Below the pieces are notes generated by a model. It did no database searches, was not told where the DNA came from, and worked only from the letters and a program-made list of their open reading frames with translations. A program made the translations under genes and the position numbers. A DNA stretch of 64,000 nucleotides from Diploscapter coronatus (taxonomy: Eukaryota; Nematoda; Chromadorea; Rhabditida; Rhabditidae): the NCBI GenBank assembly GCA_964036155.1, contig OZ038423.1, forward strand, positions 45,089,249 to 45,153,248, in the 5' to 3' direction. This document shows positions 12,872 to 24,557 of the stretch, piece by piece (within the stretch, counting starts at the first letter, position 1; each line of letters opens with the position of its first letter).

Positions 12872-12916
12872 CTATTTTACAAGAATATATACAACGAAAA
12901 ATTATCGTAGAAATAT

Positions 12917-14386
12917 TTATTTTGCCACCGCTGCTATGACTTCAATAATTCCGACCGCGACGCCGGCAGCTACTTGGGCGCCTAATTTTCTGCCACAAAC
13001 TTCATGCGGTCCACTGAAATTTAGAAAGATCAATAAATCAATTTTTCAGTAACTGTAACTTACTGATGATGTGGATCAGAATGCAGAATATTCTTATTAT
13101 GGATGTGGGAGTGAGAATGAGAGTGATGGTGTGAGTGGTGGTGAGAGTGTGAGTAAGTATGATGACAGGTGCAACAGTGAGAGTGACCTAAATTTTTATC
13201 ATTACTTATAAAAATTCTATAAATGACGATATTTTCTAATACGTTCTATTGCTAATTTCCATTTAGACTTTACTGAAAATCTTGCAAAAGAACTGACTTT
13301 CAGGACTGCCCAAAGGTACTGAAAAGTCGTACATGTGTCCTTCCCTAAGGTAAGGTGTTGTTTTTCGCACCTTTACTTTATCTTTCAAATACCTTACCTG
13401 TGGGCAGCCCTACTAATTTTCTTGATAAGTAACAATTTTTGAGCTTACATCTTGAGCACATCGAGTGATCAGGCTCACGCAAGTACCAAGGAAGCGTTTC
13501 AGGCTTCGACCAAGAGGCCTGCCGCTTTAATTTATTCTTAGCCTCCTTTTCCCTAGCCTTTTGCTCATATTTTTCGTTTCTTTTAGCCTCCTTCAGCCAA
13601 AGTTTGTTCATGTCATCTCCAGTTGCCGTTACAGTTGAAGCACGAGGCTTTGTCTCAGGAACCATCAGGGTTTGTGGCTTTCTAAATTTTATGTTTTTTT
13701 TTTTTTTTTTAATTATGTTAAGATAATTTAGCTATATAATTAAAGTCGCATGGTCAAAATCCAATTTGATTTTTAAAGTTTACAACTCAAGAAATTTTGT
13801 TAAAAATATTTAGCCATATCGTTGTTAGGTCTTACGATTTCTCCCTGGCCAAATTCGATTCGGAAGCGATCTTCTTCATTGCACTAGAGCTATCATCCAG
13901 TCCCAGGAATGATAGGTGACTTGGGAATAAAGTGCTAGAAGAGCTGCTTGAAGGCAGTGGATGCGAAGAAGTTGAAGCCGAATTTCCGGGAAGTTCGTAT
14001 TTCTCAGGAAGCGGTGGGGCCTCCGCCAATAAGGGGTCTGTCGGAGAGGTTACTGTGATTTGGGCAAGCCCCTGAGTGACTTCATTCATTGAGGCTTCGT
14101 AGGAAGGAGGGGCCGAAGGCTGAAAATATAATTTATAATAAAGATGGTCATCAATTGGAATGTAATAGTAGCAAAGCTGTAGGTTTTTTACTCTATTTTT
14201 ACCATTTGACTTTATTCTTAGGTATAAAATTTTTGCTTACTATTAGTATATTATTAATGAGCTTACTACTAATTACATTTTAATTGGTATAAATACTTTA
14301 AATATATTTTTAACAATTAAATTTAATACCGTAAGAGTTCCTCGCACAGTGTCATCATAGGCTGGAGGCGCGTCGGATTTGCTCAT
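12917..14386 (-). CDS. PPxY-containing, Cys/His-rich protein of unknown function
   Basis: Exons 14330-14386, 13836-14119, 13449-13681, 13064-13187 and 12917-13013 join in phase for 264 residues. Not recognised as a named family. Seen: two PPxY motifs near the N-terminus (APPAYDD and APPSYEAS), which in other proteins bind WW domains of Nedd4-type ubiquitin ligases; a Ser-rich stretch; a highly charged Lys/Glu region around residues 130-165; a Cys cluster (MCSRCHSHCCTC) leading into a run of HS/HH repeats of about 25 residues, a plausible metal-binding stretch; and a small-residue hydrophobic C-terminus (LGAQVAAGVAVGIIEVIAAVA) that could be a membrane segment. A role as a membrane-linked WW-ligase adaptor is only a guess. 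Confidence 0.8.
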
Positions 14387-15147
14387 TTTTAGAGAATAGA
14401 AATTAGGAGTTGGGTAGCTAACTGCTCGTTGTTAAGATGCTCAGCTCCGTGTGACCGAAACTTTTATAACAAATTGATCACTGATAAGAACTCCTTGATT
14501 CAGAATATGGCTTATAGTTCAGTTGGCATTTCGTTAAAAGAACTGATAAGAGATTAGTTGAATGACGAAATAAAGAATGAATTTTCTAGATAAAAATGAA
14601 TCATAAATATTCATAAGATCAAAATGATGTTAATTTTATGAATTTTATTTGGCTTATGATTAGGATGATATCACTTTACTACTTTTGCATGCTATATTTA
14701 TGAGTCAATTATTGTCCTATTTTTAAGACTTGGGTTTTGTTTTTGATAGTCAAACACCAACGTTCATAACTCAGTAACTAATAGTTTGACTTTGTAAATA
14801 ATTCATACTTCGTAAGGATTTATCACCCGGTCGAAAACTATTATTATGCACGCATTGCAATGGAATATTCTATTAGTTGTTAAAGATTATTTGATCCCAA
14901 AAGTGTACATACAGCTGGACATCATAAATTGCAGAAACATAAATAAATGCACGAGAAAAAATGGGGAGCCCGGTTTTGGATGAGGGTGGATAACCGCTAG
15001 AAAGTTTATCACAAAGATCTAATTATCATGAAACGACCGATATCAGATCGATAAAGACCGATTAGTCGGCCTGTAATTATCGATATCAAATGTTTTCATG
15101 ACTTAAATAAAGATTTAGAATAATAAATGAAGCAGATAAACGAATAT
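14387..15147. other. Intergenic
   Basis: Spacer between the start of the His-rich gene and the stop of the K2P channel gene, both minus strand. It is A/T-rich with no recognisable gene or RNA. The promoter of the His-rich gene should be in the first few hundred bases. Confidence 0.6.
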
Positions 15148-18100
15148 TTAACACTCGTTCGGACTAGATCGACTGCTGGATAGATTCGAAGGAACCGCTA
15201 ACGAAACTGCTGGGGCTGATTGCCTTCTCTTCTTCAACCGCTCGAAAGCGCTGATATTCTCCAAATTCGCGTCAAGTAGAGGACTGTTACGACGAGACCA
15301 TTGACCTCTGAAATTTAACATGTTAATAAGATTCACGGTTTGCTTTGTTAGTGAATTATGCTAATTTTAGCCATCCTACCTGGCCTGCTGAAGCACTGCG
15401 TGTGAATATTTACTGATCGATTTCCGGGCTTTTCTCGATGCCTCGGAAGCTTTATAACGAATTTCCTCCTGTAGAATAAAGTAGCACATGGAGAATAGAA
15501 CAACTCCTGAAACAGATGGGAATTTGAAATTTAGGGTATAAAATATACCTATGATAATGAATATCGCGTTGTACAGAACGACAGTGGGCTCTCTGGGGAA
15601 TACATCTCCGAAGCCGATCAAGGCTATGGAATTGAATATGAAGTATAGACTAGTGAAATAGTCGAACTCGGTAGTTAGTGTTAGTACGAAAGAACAGAGA
15701 AACAGATAGACGATTAGTACAATTACACCTGAAAATAGCTACTCTTTGAATGCCACTAGAATAAAGATAAGGTTACCTGCTGCGAAGACCCGTCTTTGTT
15801 CACTCAAATGTAACCGTCCAAACATAGACGTTGAGCTTAATCGCCGATGAAACCGAGCACGCTTCTGGCATTCCAATTCAGATATGGTTATCACTGGTTG
15901 AGCAATATCGAGATATTCTGAAAATAAACCTCTTAACATATCATTTATCATGACGTCAATCTGGAAGCTGCATGGTGCTCGTTGTTAATTAATGCCTTAG
16001 ATATCATGTATTTCTTAGAAGATTATCCTATTTCTACATACTTCTTTCCAAAACAGGCGACACCGTATTCTCCTTGCTTGTGCTTCCACTCAGCTGCTCG
16101 ATCTCCAGGGATATAACTGAAAATATTTCGTTATTCATAGTTTTTTGAAAACTTAGAAGACAAAACGGAAAATATTTTGGTTGAGGAAAATCATCTCTTG
16201 GCTTCACCGCACCACTTCGTATGACGCTTACTAGCAGCTTATATCTTTAAGTCGTTTTATTTATAGTTCAATATTTTCATACCGCTCCGTCTTTCGCAAC
16301 AGCTCTTCTTGCACCACGTGCCGAGTCGGTTGAAAATGGCAATGAAAATTTGTCGGAACGCGATGCCCGCTTCCTTGACGAACGCGAAAAACAGAGGAAT
16401 TCCTGAAAAGGCCGAAAAAATAATAAAGCAGCAGAGTTAATGTGATGATGCTGTTTTGACAAAATAACTCAAGTCTATTTTTAAAAGTGCTTTAACGCAT
16501 ACAAGTCTATTATGTCATAAGCATAGTTCTTCTCTGCACTAGCTCTAATTATTGATTTAATTAAGATAAAATACCTATGATCCCGTACAAAACAGTTGCA
16601 GCCCTGCAGGCAGTAGTATCAGCCACAATTGTTCCATATCCAATAGTTGTATAAATTGAAAATGCATAGACTAGAGCATTTTTGAATTCACTCAGAGAAT
16701 GAGATATCGTTTTGTTGGCGGCGTGCCATCTGAATCGAATCTCTTTCAAGTTTAATGGAATTTTTTATTGGGAGCATTTTCTTGAAAGATCTGGGAAGAA
16801 ATCGTTTTTGAGTCTATTGAACTTCCCAATTATCATTTCTCACATACCTCCTGTAACAACTCTCGACCTGCTCCAAGTAGTTGCGCATTTCGTCGAAACA
16901 TCGTAGCGAGTTGTTCTGCGAGCAGTGCGCGCGCTGCAGGCTAATTAATTTCTCATCCCGATTTCCGGAGTCGCATCTGAAAAAAGAAACTAAGCGTCAC
17001 GCGAATCACAACTACGCATGAATTCAAGAAGAGAAAAGAATTTTAGGAATGACATGACGTTTTAGAATAATGGACTAGAAAAGCTGAGAAAGTTCTCCTT
17101 CATTACCTCATTTTATATTCTCTTATCAATTGGTCGTCGTGCTCTCCGTCTAGGTATTGAAACAAATAAGCCCCTCCGAAAGTGTACAGCGAAAGTAGAA
17201 AGAAATACAATAGGTTTCCCCGTTTCGTTTTTATCTGAGAGCCTGAAATCTCGAAAAATTTTCCAAAATCTTGCAAAACCCCAAGACCTGTCCTCTGCAA
17301 AGTCCTGCCAACGGACATAAGGCTTCGGTGTTTTTCCTCATTTGGGCAGTGAACGCTATTTTTGCTATTTTTCCCGGACAGCAGCCAAGTCGTCCTTCGA
17401 ATTAAGCCGTTATTCTGCATGTCCTTGTCCTCGTCGATATTTTCTTTGTGCTAAATTAACGAAAAAAGTTGATTTTGAAATTTATCTACTAAAGACCTCG
17501 GTAGTGTTCATATTTACATCGCCAATAGGAGTATTGGAGAAACTTGTGGCTCCTGAAGCGCCGTCCGCTAGAGAAGCAATACTTGAGGTCATAGAATAGT
17601 GAACATGGGGCTAAATTTGGTGGATTTGAAAAATCGAAGATGTAATAATTGAGAAAGACTAAGTCAAAGATAATGCTATTATTAAAGACCAAGAAGATAT
17701 TTAGTCAATACCTGATACTTGAAAAATAACATCTTTCCAAAGATGGGCATCTTATCACAAATATATCAACGCGTTACAAATAGTATTATTGCTGACGCGC
17801 AAGTCACGCAGCAGCGTCTGAGACTATAATTATTCCAAAGAAAATTCCAGCGGCGAAAATAAAAATAGCGAACAAGCACAAAAACTCGGGGCAAGAGAGC
17901 AAATTAGATGAGGAGGATAGAGAACATATTGGATGGAGAATCGTGCAGACATGAAAAATGAGTACTCGCTCGATGAATGAGCACGAACTTGCAGTAATGG
18001 ATATACTATTTTGCCATCAGAAAGAACAGAACAGACTAAAATAGCTAGCGATGAACTACTATTTTGCACATATGTCAAAAGAGTGTAGGGACGCGGGAAT

Positions 18101-18899
18101 GCTCTCATATTCTACCATGAAGAGAGTTTTCTCTGCACCCTAACCCAGTTTATCGATCAGATTTTAGTTCGTACGAAAATTATGGATGAGGAAAAGAGGT
18201 AATTCGATCAAAGATACTCACCACTTCTTCGTCCTCGTTGATTCGCCTCTGCCTGGTCAGGGACTTCGTGGATCTGGTTGATCCAACACGATCGATGACC
18301 TCTTCTCGTTCCTCGAAACCGACAAAGGGTCGCTTCTCCACCAGAACAAACTGAAATTTGTCGCTTCAAAGAATGGAACAACCGGAAGAAGGCGAGACAC
18401 AAAAGTTGGACCAAAATCTGGGAGACACAGCGCCCCGCTTTCCCAGGCTCTGCTCTTTCTCGCTCACAAGCAAGTCTCCTAGTTCTTCTCGTCTCAAGTC
18501 CTTATCCGATTACATCCGCCTGGCGCTGTGATCTCCCATCACTCGGCACAGGGGTTTTGCGCCTGTCTAATTTAGACGCGAGAAACTCATGTTCGAGTTG
18601 TTTTTTTCGCGTGTGGCTAAATTGGGAACCCATTTATTATTGGTGATGGTGTGCTTTTCGAAATTAAAAGAGCACGATATCTCACGAAGGGCTTGAGAAC
18701 TTGCAAAGTGACTATTCTAAAGCACAAATTGAAGATCACGAAGTTGGAGGGTAAATTGGAAACCCCAGATTCCTACCTGAGTTTGCCGTGGTTTCCTTTC
18801 GCATAAGCTGTTGCTGCGGCTCGTGCCAATCCCGTTTCCGCACCCATTCACCGCCGGCTTCACAGCCCCATTCATGTTTGCCACTTCGATGAGTCCCAT
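15148..18899 (-). CDS. Two-pore-domain K+ channel (TWK family)
   Basis: A K2P leak potassium channel of the plasma membrane that sets the resting potential. Exons, in order of translation: 18777-18899, 18222-18350, 17107-17450, 16848-16976, 16575-16729, 16283-16402, 16042-16116, 15777-15917, 15549-15728, 15380-15506, 15148-15307; 560 residues. TM1 is LLYFFLLSLYTFGGAYLFQYL; the first pore carries TTIGYGT and the second IGFGDV, the K+ selectivity signatures; TM2, TM3 and TM4 follow each pore as expected. The extracellular cap between TM1 and pore 1 has several Cys (CSQNNSLRC, ESC). The cytoplasmic C-terminus ends in Ser-rich sequence. A second start at 17592 replaces the first two exons. Which of the many nematode TWK genes this matches cannot be told. 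Confidence 0.93.
17518..17592 (-). other. Alternative first exon of the K2P channel
   Basis: A 75-nt exon starting at 17592 (MTSSIASLADGASGATSF...) ends at a gtaaat donor in phase 0, the phase needed by exon 17107-17450 (HKENIDEDKD...). It would give a channel with a Ser/Thr-rich N-terminus in place of the 84 residues coded by the two upstream exons, probably from an internal promoter in the 771-nt intron. Confidence 0.65.
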
Positions 18900-21800
18900 G
18901 TCCTTTCGCGGTTGACGACCCAGAAAATGCGCTTCTGTGCAATATGCTGAAATGCAGAGCATATGACGAGAGGTCAGATTCGAAATGTAACATATGAAAA
19001 TTTAAGGCTAAGCGAACGCGATTCCGAATTTGGAAAGAATTTCAAGTGGAAACGTCTTTCTTGATGAAAAGTTATTATTAAACTAAAGAAATTAAATGAT
19101 GAAGAAGAAAAGTAAAACGAATAGATATAGTTCTTCTTAAAGAACCAATGACAATACAATGCAAAAGTTTTTTTTTAACATGGCCTTAACCTTGTAATTT
19201 TATCATACCACTTACGAAACTAATGAAATTATGCAAGATATGAGAGCCTGAACATGTAGAGGGAGGAGATTCATTGCTTCTGACAGAAATTGATGAGAGA
19301 ACGAATTCAGAGAAATAGAACATTGCATCATTAGCAACTAGCTTTGGAAGCGAGAGTGAGGACTCTGCACGCAATTACCAAATGCGACTGACTGCACCGA
19401 GGGTATCGCCGCCAAATATCGGGAGGGAAAATTCAATTGGATGAAATTTTATATTGAGACCCAGGGGATGATCAATTTTTCGAAGAAATTTAAGGGCATT
19501 CGAAAAAAGTTCACTTTTTGATTGCTTGAAAATCTCCTAGCCAGACATACCAACAAACCAACAGATAATAAACCGAGCATGTCGCTGAAAGTGCTGTCAT
19601 TTCTGAAGTTCGGAAAATTTTACGTGATTCAATAAGATGCGAACATCAGGTTTCCGAATCCTGAGGAATGAGTTGGATATGAGAAGATTGGCAGCTCATT
19701 TGAAGCGTGAGGAACGAGGCCTCTATTCAAATATTCCCTGAAGAAGATACACCCGCGCGAAATTATGCATCTCAACAAGTTTGCTGCTCGAGATGAAAAG
19801 GGTGAATGCAAATAAAGTTTCGCGAAATTATTGCCGATGTCGTGATTCGGTGAATGTTAATTAGTTTATGTAGAAAATGTTTATACTTTACAGAAGTTGA
19901 AAGACGGCCATTTGTAAAAGTAACGCGGCTTAAGATAAAGAAATTGGTTTAGAAACTCGTGAAGCGTTTTATTAGAATTGGCGGTACAGATTTGATTAAT
20001 ATCAGTACTAAATTCACAATAAGTAGTATTTATTACTTTTATTAGTGGTCGAAAGAAACTAGAACTCTGCAGAATATAAGTCGATTTTAATTGGAGTCAC
20101 CCATATAAAATGAGTCTGGCTCAGATTTAATGACCGGATTTCGGAGGCAAAGTCAGTTCTCTCCTTTCGCTGAGTTTATAGAAGCGAATGTGGGGTGGGC
20201 TATGAAATGGTTCATTGAAAACAGATGCGATGACCACGAACAAAACACTGCCAATTCAATGGCATCTCGCCGCGTGATTAATAAAATCCCAGCCTATTCA
20301 AAAAATACACACCATTCGAATTGTGCGTAGGCTTGGATAGACAACTTGCGTCAAAATCATGAACGCTTTAATAGTGCAAATTTTGCATCAAAATAGTATC
20401 TATAAAGCAAAGAATCCTACATCAAAAATAAATAATAGTTTTTTAGATAACGCCAACTTTGTTCCGAGTTTCAAAACTTATCAAATTCTCGAAATTTTGG
20501 TGTAGCATGCACGAAGTGAGGAGATAAAGTATTGATACAGTAGTATGGATATTAATGATTGAGTACTTGACTTTCAAAACGAGTCGGAAAGATTATTTTT
20601 AAAGGAAAGCACTCATCCGTCGAAATAAAGTAATCCCGACTACAAAATTAGCTAATATATAAATTGAGCCTGAAATGCGCAGGAGAACACACTGCACAAA
20701 TGCATTCTTCGACTCAATGGCTCAAGAGAGCCCTTGTGGCGAGTGCGTATGCAAATGTAATAAGCCAGTCAGGACGCTCGTGCCACATTCCCTTTTATTC
20801 TCCAAGCTTTTCTCCTAATTTTCACTTTTATCCCGAAGAATAGAATCTTTGATTGGGCAATTCTCAAAGATAAAAGATTGTGCTGGCTACATTTTTTGGC
20901 CAAGGTGTGTAATTTTGCCAAAAATTGAAAATTTTACAGTAAAATTCCAATATCGGCGACGCGGAAGCCATAGAAGATAACGTAGACCCTATTTTCTCGA
21001 AAATTTTTAATTTCGCGACATTTTGAACGTGAAGATGAAAGGAGCACAATCGGGAATAGGTTCGGAGGACGGCTTTTCACGAAACGAGAGGAGAGGATTT
21101 ATGACCGATTTTGGTCGCAGGACTGGGGGGAGGAACGAGGATATCCTTTGGATAAATAGAAGAAGGGATGAGGCTCTGACCAGGGAAGGGGAGGGGACAG
21201 GACACTGCCAAACACAAGGAATTGGGAAATGAAGTGAAGATGATCTGATGATACTCTGTTCACGATAAGGATTCGCAGAAAGATATCAAGAATTCGAGAG
21301 CAATTTGTTCCCAAAGCGAGTAGGTTCTTCCCGGGAAGGGGATATGAAGAGGAGAGAACAGGCACAAGAGATTGTGAAATGAAGTGGAGATGTTCTGATG
21401 ATACTCTGATTCATTGTAGGGATTCTCAAGAGAATATCAAGAATCTGGGAGTAATTTTTCCAAGAGTTATAGCCTTGTTTTCAGTGAAAATATTATAATT
21501 TGTAAAAAATAAAAGAGACTACTTCGTAACCTTCGCCGACTTGAGCATTGTCAGTGATGAAAGAATGAATGAACATTTCTGGAAGTGGTTGAAAAATCAA
21601 CACTTCGCAACAACGAGAAAGAGGAAATAAAATGGTAACATATTCTGAAAGCCGTATGCAAAGATGGCCAATTTCGAGTGAATTCGAGAGACAATGAAAA
21701 TTGGAGAGATTGCCAGACAAGCAGATAGGGGGAACGGATAATTTATTCGAGGGAAGAGAGCAAAAGATTGGATTGGCTTGGAAAGGGTAATGAAGCAGAT

Positions 21801-22327
21801 GAGTAGAGCTTGGCACGAAATAAGCACATTTCTGCGAAATCATCAAGCTCCTAATAATGACATGTCTAGATCATTACAAGCTTGGGGAACAATTCGTTCC
21901 CAGAACTGGGAATACAAATTTAGAAGGAAAATATTTATAAAATCTTGTGGTACCACCAGTACAATAATGATATGTTTGGAAGATGTACGTTATTTCAACA
22001 GAAAAGAGGTTGAAACGATGATCATAAAACGAGACGTATTTTTGCAAAGAAGTTGACCATCTGTTAGGAACGAGGAAAATTTCGAAAGGAGAACTAGAGG
22101 GCTAAAATCTACAATTAAATGCTATTTCAAAATACTTTTATTTCAAATTGGCATCTTTTCAGTAATTACATGACACAATATCACAGTGTGAGAACCTTAA
22201 GTACGTTTAGATTGATATTCAGAAGATTAGACCTTTCTTAGACATTCGATTTGATATTTCAGACTCGTAATAAGCGGATTGGGATAAATTAGCGAAATAC
22301 AAAATGTCCTAATAAGTTTCTAGAAAC
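18900..22327. other. 3.4-kb intergenic region
   Basis: No recognisable gene on either strand; the short ORFs lack coding character. It lies upstream of the K2P channel start, so neuronal or muscle control elements are likely, and contains the 3' UTR of the palmitoyltransferase. A degenerate direct duplication sits at 21187-21465. Confidence 0.6.
21187..21465. repeat. Degenerate direct duplication, period about 145 bp
   Basis: Two similar segments in the same orientation, about 21187-21312 and 21336-21465, share a series of short blocks including GAAATGAAGTG, TCTGATGATACTCTG and ATATCAAGAAT in the same order. They look like an old tandem duplication of non-coding sequence. Confidence 0.7.
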
Positions 22328-24557
22328 TCATACAATATCATAAGCCTTGTCATAGGTCTCTAATCGACCCAGACTGTCGTAGACTATTGGGGGATGACTC
22401 GAGGGGAGCAAAACATGACTCCAGAAGTGTCGATTTCTTCTAAGTCCCAGGAAATTCGTCCAGTTTTCCTTGAACCCCTTGTTCATATGATTCTTATATC
22501 CAGGGACATGCTTGAAATCGGTATGCCTCTGAATATATGTACACTAAAACTATTTTTGAAAGGATCGTTACCAAGTAATCAATATAAGTAAATCCTTGAC
22601 TGATTAAGTACACATTCCACAACGATAAACCTCCGACTAGTAAAAATAACAATCCACTAAGGAAATAACAAAATATCACAAGGTTTCGGGCAAGCTCTGA
22701 AATATATTTAATTTTTAATTAAAAAAAAACAACGTACGACCATATTCACAAATATAGCCCTGTAATGGAGCAAATGCTAGGTTGACTGCGCAGAAGTTGT
22801 GCTCGTTAAAGTACTAAATTTTTCTGTGGCAACAGCTAAATGACGATCTGGCGACATCTTTCTTTTCTCATACTATTGCATCCTACTCTACCCTCTCTCT
22901 AACTATAGGGGTCGCCAGGTCGTCATTTAGTAACTGCCTTTATATATATATTTAAAAATCTTTTAAATATACCTCAAATACGTGATCATAAGCGGTATTA
23001 AACCCAGCCACTAGGATAGTCAAAGTAGCTATTGTTAAGCTGCATATGAATAGGAAGAAATGCCTATGGTTGTGGGAGCCAACGCATGTATTTATCCATA
23101 TACCTAAATACTTAATATACAGTCTGCCCAAGAGGTATATGTAAAATCGCTTTTAAAGACTGGCAGGTACATTATATCTGAACCGTTTCAGCTCAAATTT
23201 TTCACAAGTTTTTTCATATATATCCATGGAATTTCAGCTCGGTTCTATTTACTATATGGTTTCTGCGAATCTTTTTTCTAAAATTATCTTTAACTATAGG
23301 AATTGATCCAGAATGTTAAGTAAAGCCTCTTCAAAAACTCATATTTCTGTACATAGCTAACCTATAAGAGAGCTGATAACACGTCATGATAATATCATTA
23401 TTAGATTATCAAAATACCATATTGGTTTATTCTGAGGAAAATCGCAAAGCCATGTAGTAAACCGAATTGAATTGAAACTCCAGGAATATACGATGGATAT
23501 ATAAGAGAAAATCTGTGAAAAAATTTAAACCAGAATAATTCAAGTATAATGTACCTGTCAGTTTTTAAAAAGCGATTTTACACGCTTTTTAGATAGCCGA
23601 AAATCGAAACATTAGCATACTTTTGTAGTCAATTGGGTAATTAAAGTAGTTAGCGAGTAATTATATATAATTTTGAATGCTCTTTCAGAATAAATGGGAA
23701 AATATATTTTTTAATTCAGGTTAAATGAACGCTATGGACCAAAATGATGTTTACATATACTTTTTGGATAGATTATGTAAATAAATTTAAAATCTGTTCT
23801 AATATTAAATGCTATATAACATTTAACCATGGATGAGATTCTTTATATAACTTACAGTGATGATCCATTCCCATAATGCATTTGTTACAAACACCACAGT
23901 GATGCGTCCGATCGTTCTTCCAATAGTTACAACGCTCACAGAAACGGTCGCCTTCTTTCTGATACAAATTGATATTTTATGTCATATTTAAAATAAATAC
24001 ATACTCCGGGTTGAGGTATCGGAGGCAACGTTCTGGCCTTGTAATAATGGTATTCGATCATGACGAATATGTAGACTCCAAATACGAATAAAATACCACA
24101 TAAATATGAAGATTTATATCTAAATGCCTATGATATGTTAAACATAATAAAATATATTGAACCTACATTTGTTCGTAGGGCAAAATAATGGCAAACGCGG
24201 TGAATGCGATGAACGTTGAGATCAAGTAAACGAGATAGACAAGAAGCTAAAATATAAGATTAAACACGTTAATAGTTTAGCCAATGACATTATTACTTTT
24301 CATAAATAAATGGCTACTTTTTTTTTTTATAAGTCACGTCTAATATAAAAAAATTGTATCTGGACGAAATTTTATCCCAGTATTCTCGTGGACGAACTAT
24401 TATTTTGAAAATACTTTGTAATTATAATAAATGACGCTATAAGATAAATACTCACGCATCCCAGTCGTTTGATGAACCCGTTCAGGAAAGCGGCGTACCG
24501 ATTGCAGTAGCCCTCCTCGATCTTCCTGTCGATGTAGTCACATGTCCGCTGAAGCAT
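22328..24557 (-). CDS. DHHC palmitoyltransferase, ZDHHC16-like
   Basis: Protein S-acyltransferase of the endomembrane system that attaches palmitate to Cys of target proteins. Exons, in order of translation: 24456-24557, 24167-24246, 24005-24119, 23856-23958, 22973-23103, 22741-22813, 22572-22696, 22328-22543; 314 residues, in phase throughout. The Cys-rich domain reads [19 protein letters not shown] then MGMDHHC, with the catalytic Cys of DHHC, followed by [14 protein letters not shown]. Two hydrophobic segments precede it ([21 protein letters not shown] and a second near [17 protein letters not shown]) and two follow it. The tail ([12 protein letters not shown]..., then VLLPSSHPP) resembles the ZDHHC16 C-terminus. 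The 752-nt intron 23104-23855 contains a foldback element and a second MITE-like hairpin lies in intron 22814-22972. Confidence 0.93.
22828..22937. mobile_element. Short MITE-like hairpin, about 110 bp
   Basis: Terminal inverted repeats CTAAATGACGATCTGGCGAC (from about 22836) and GTCGCCAGGTCGTCATTTAG (22911-22930) differ at one base and flank about 55 bases of unrelated sequence. The element fills most of a 159-nt intron of the palmitoyltransferase gene. It is too short to code for anything, so it is non-autonomous. Confidence 0.75.
23120..23600. mobile_element. Foldback element in a palmitoyltransferase intron
   Basis: Arms of about 150 bases, about 23128-23282 and 23425-23597, are inverted copies: for example TGTAAAATCGCTTTT and GGTACATTATA on the left recur as complements on the right, as does TATATATCCAT. 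The middle is about 140 bases. A non-autonomous transposon is the likely explanation; no transposase ORF is present. Confidence 0.8.
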
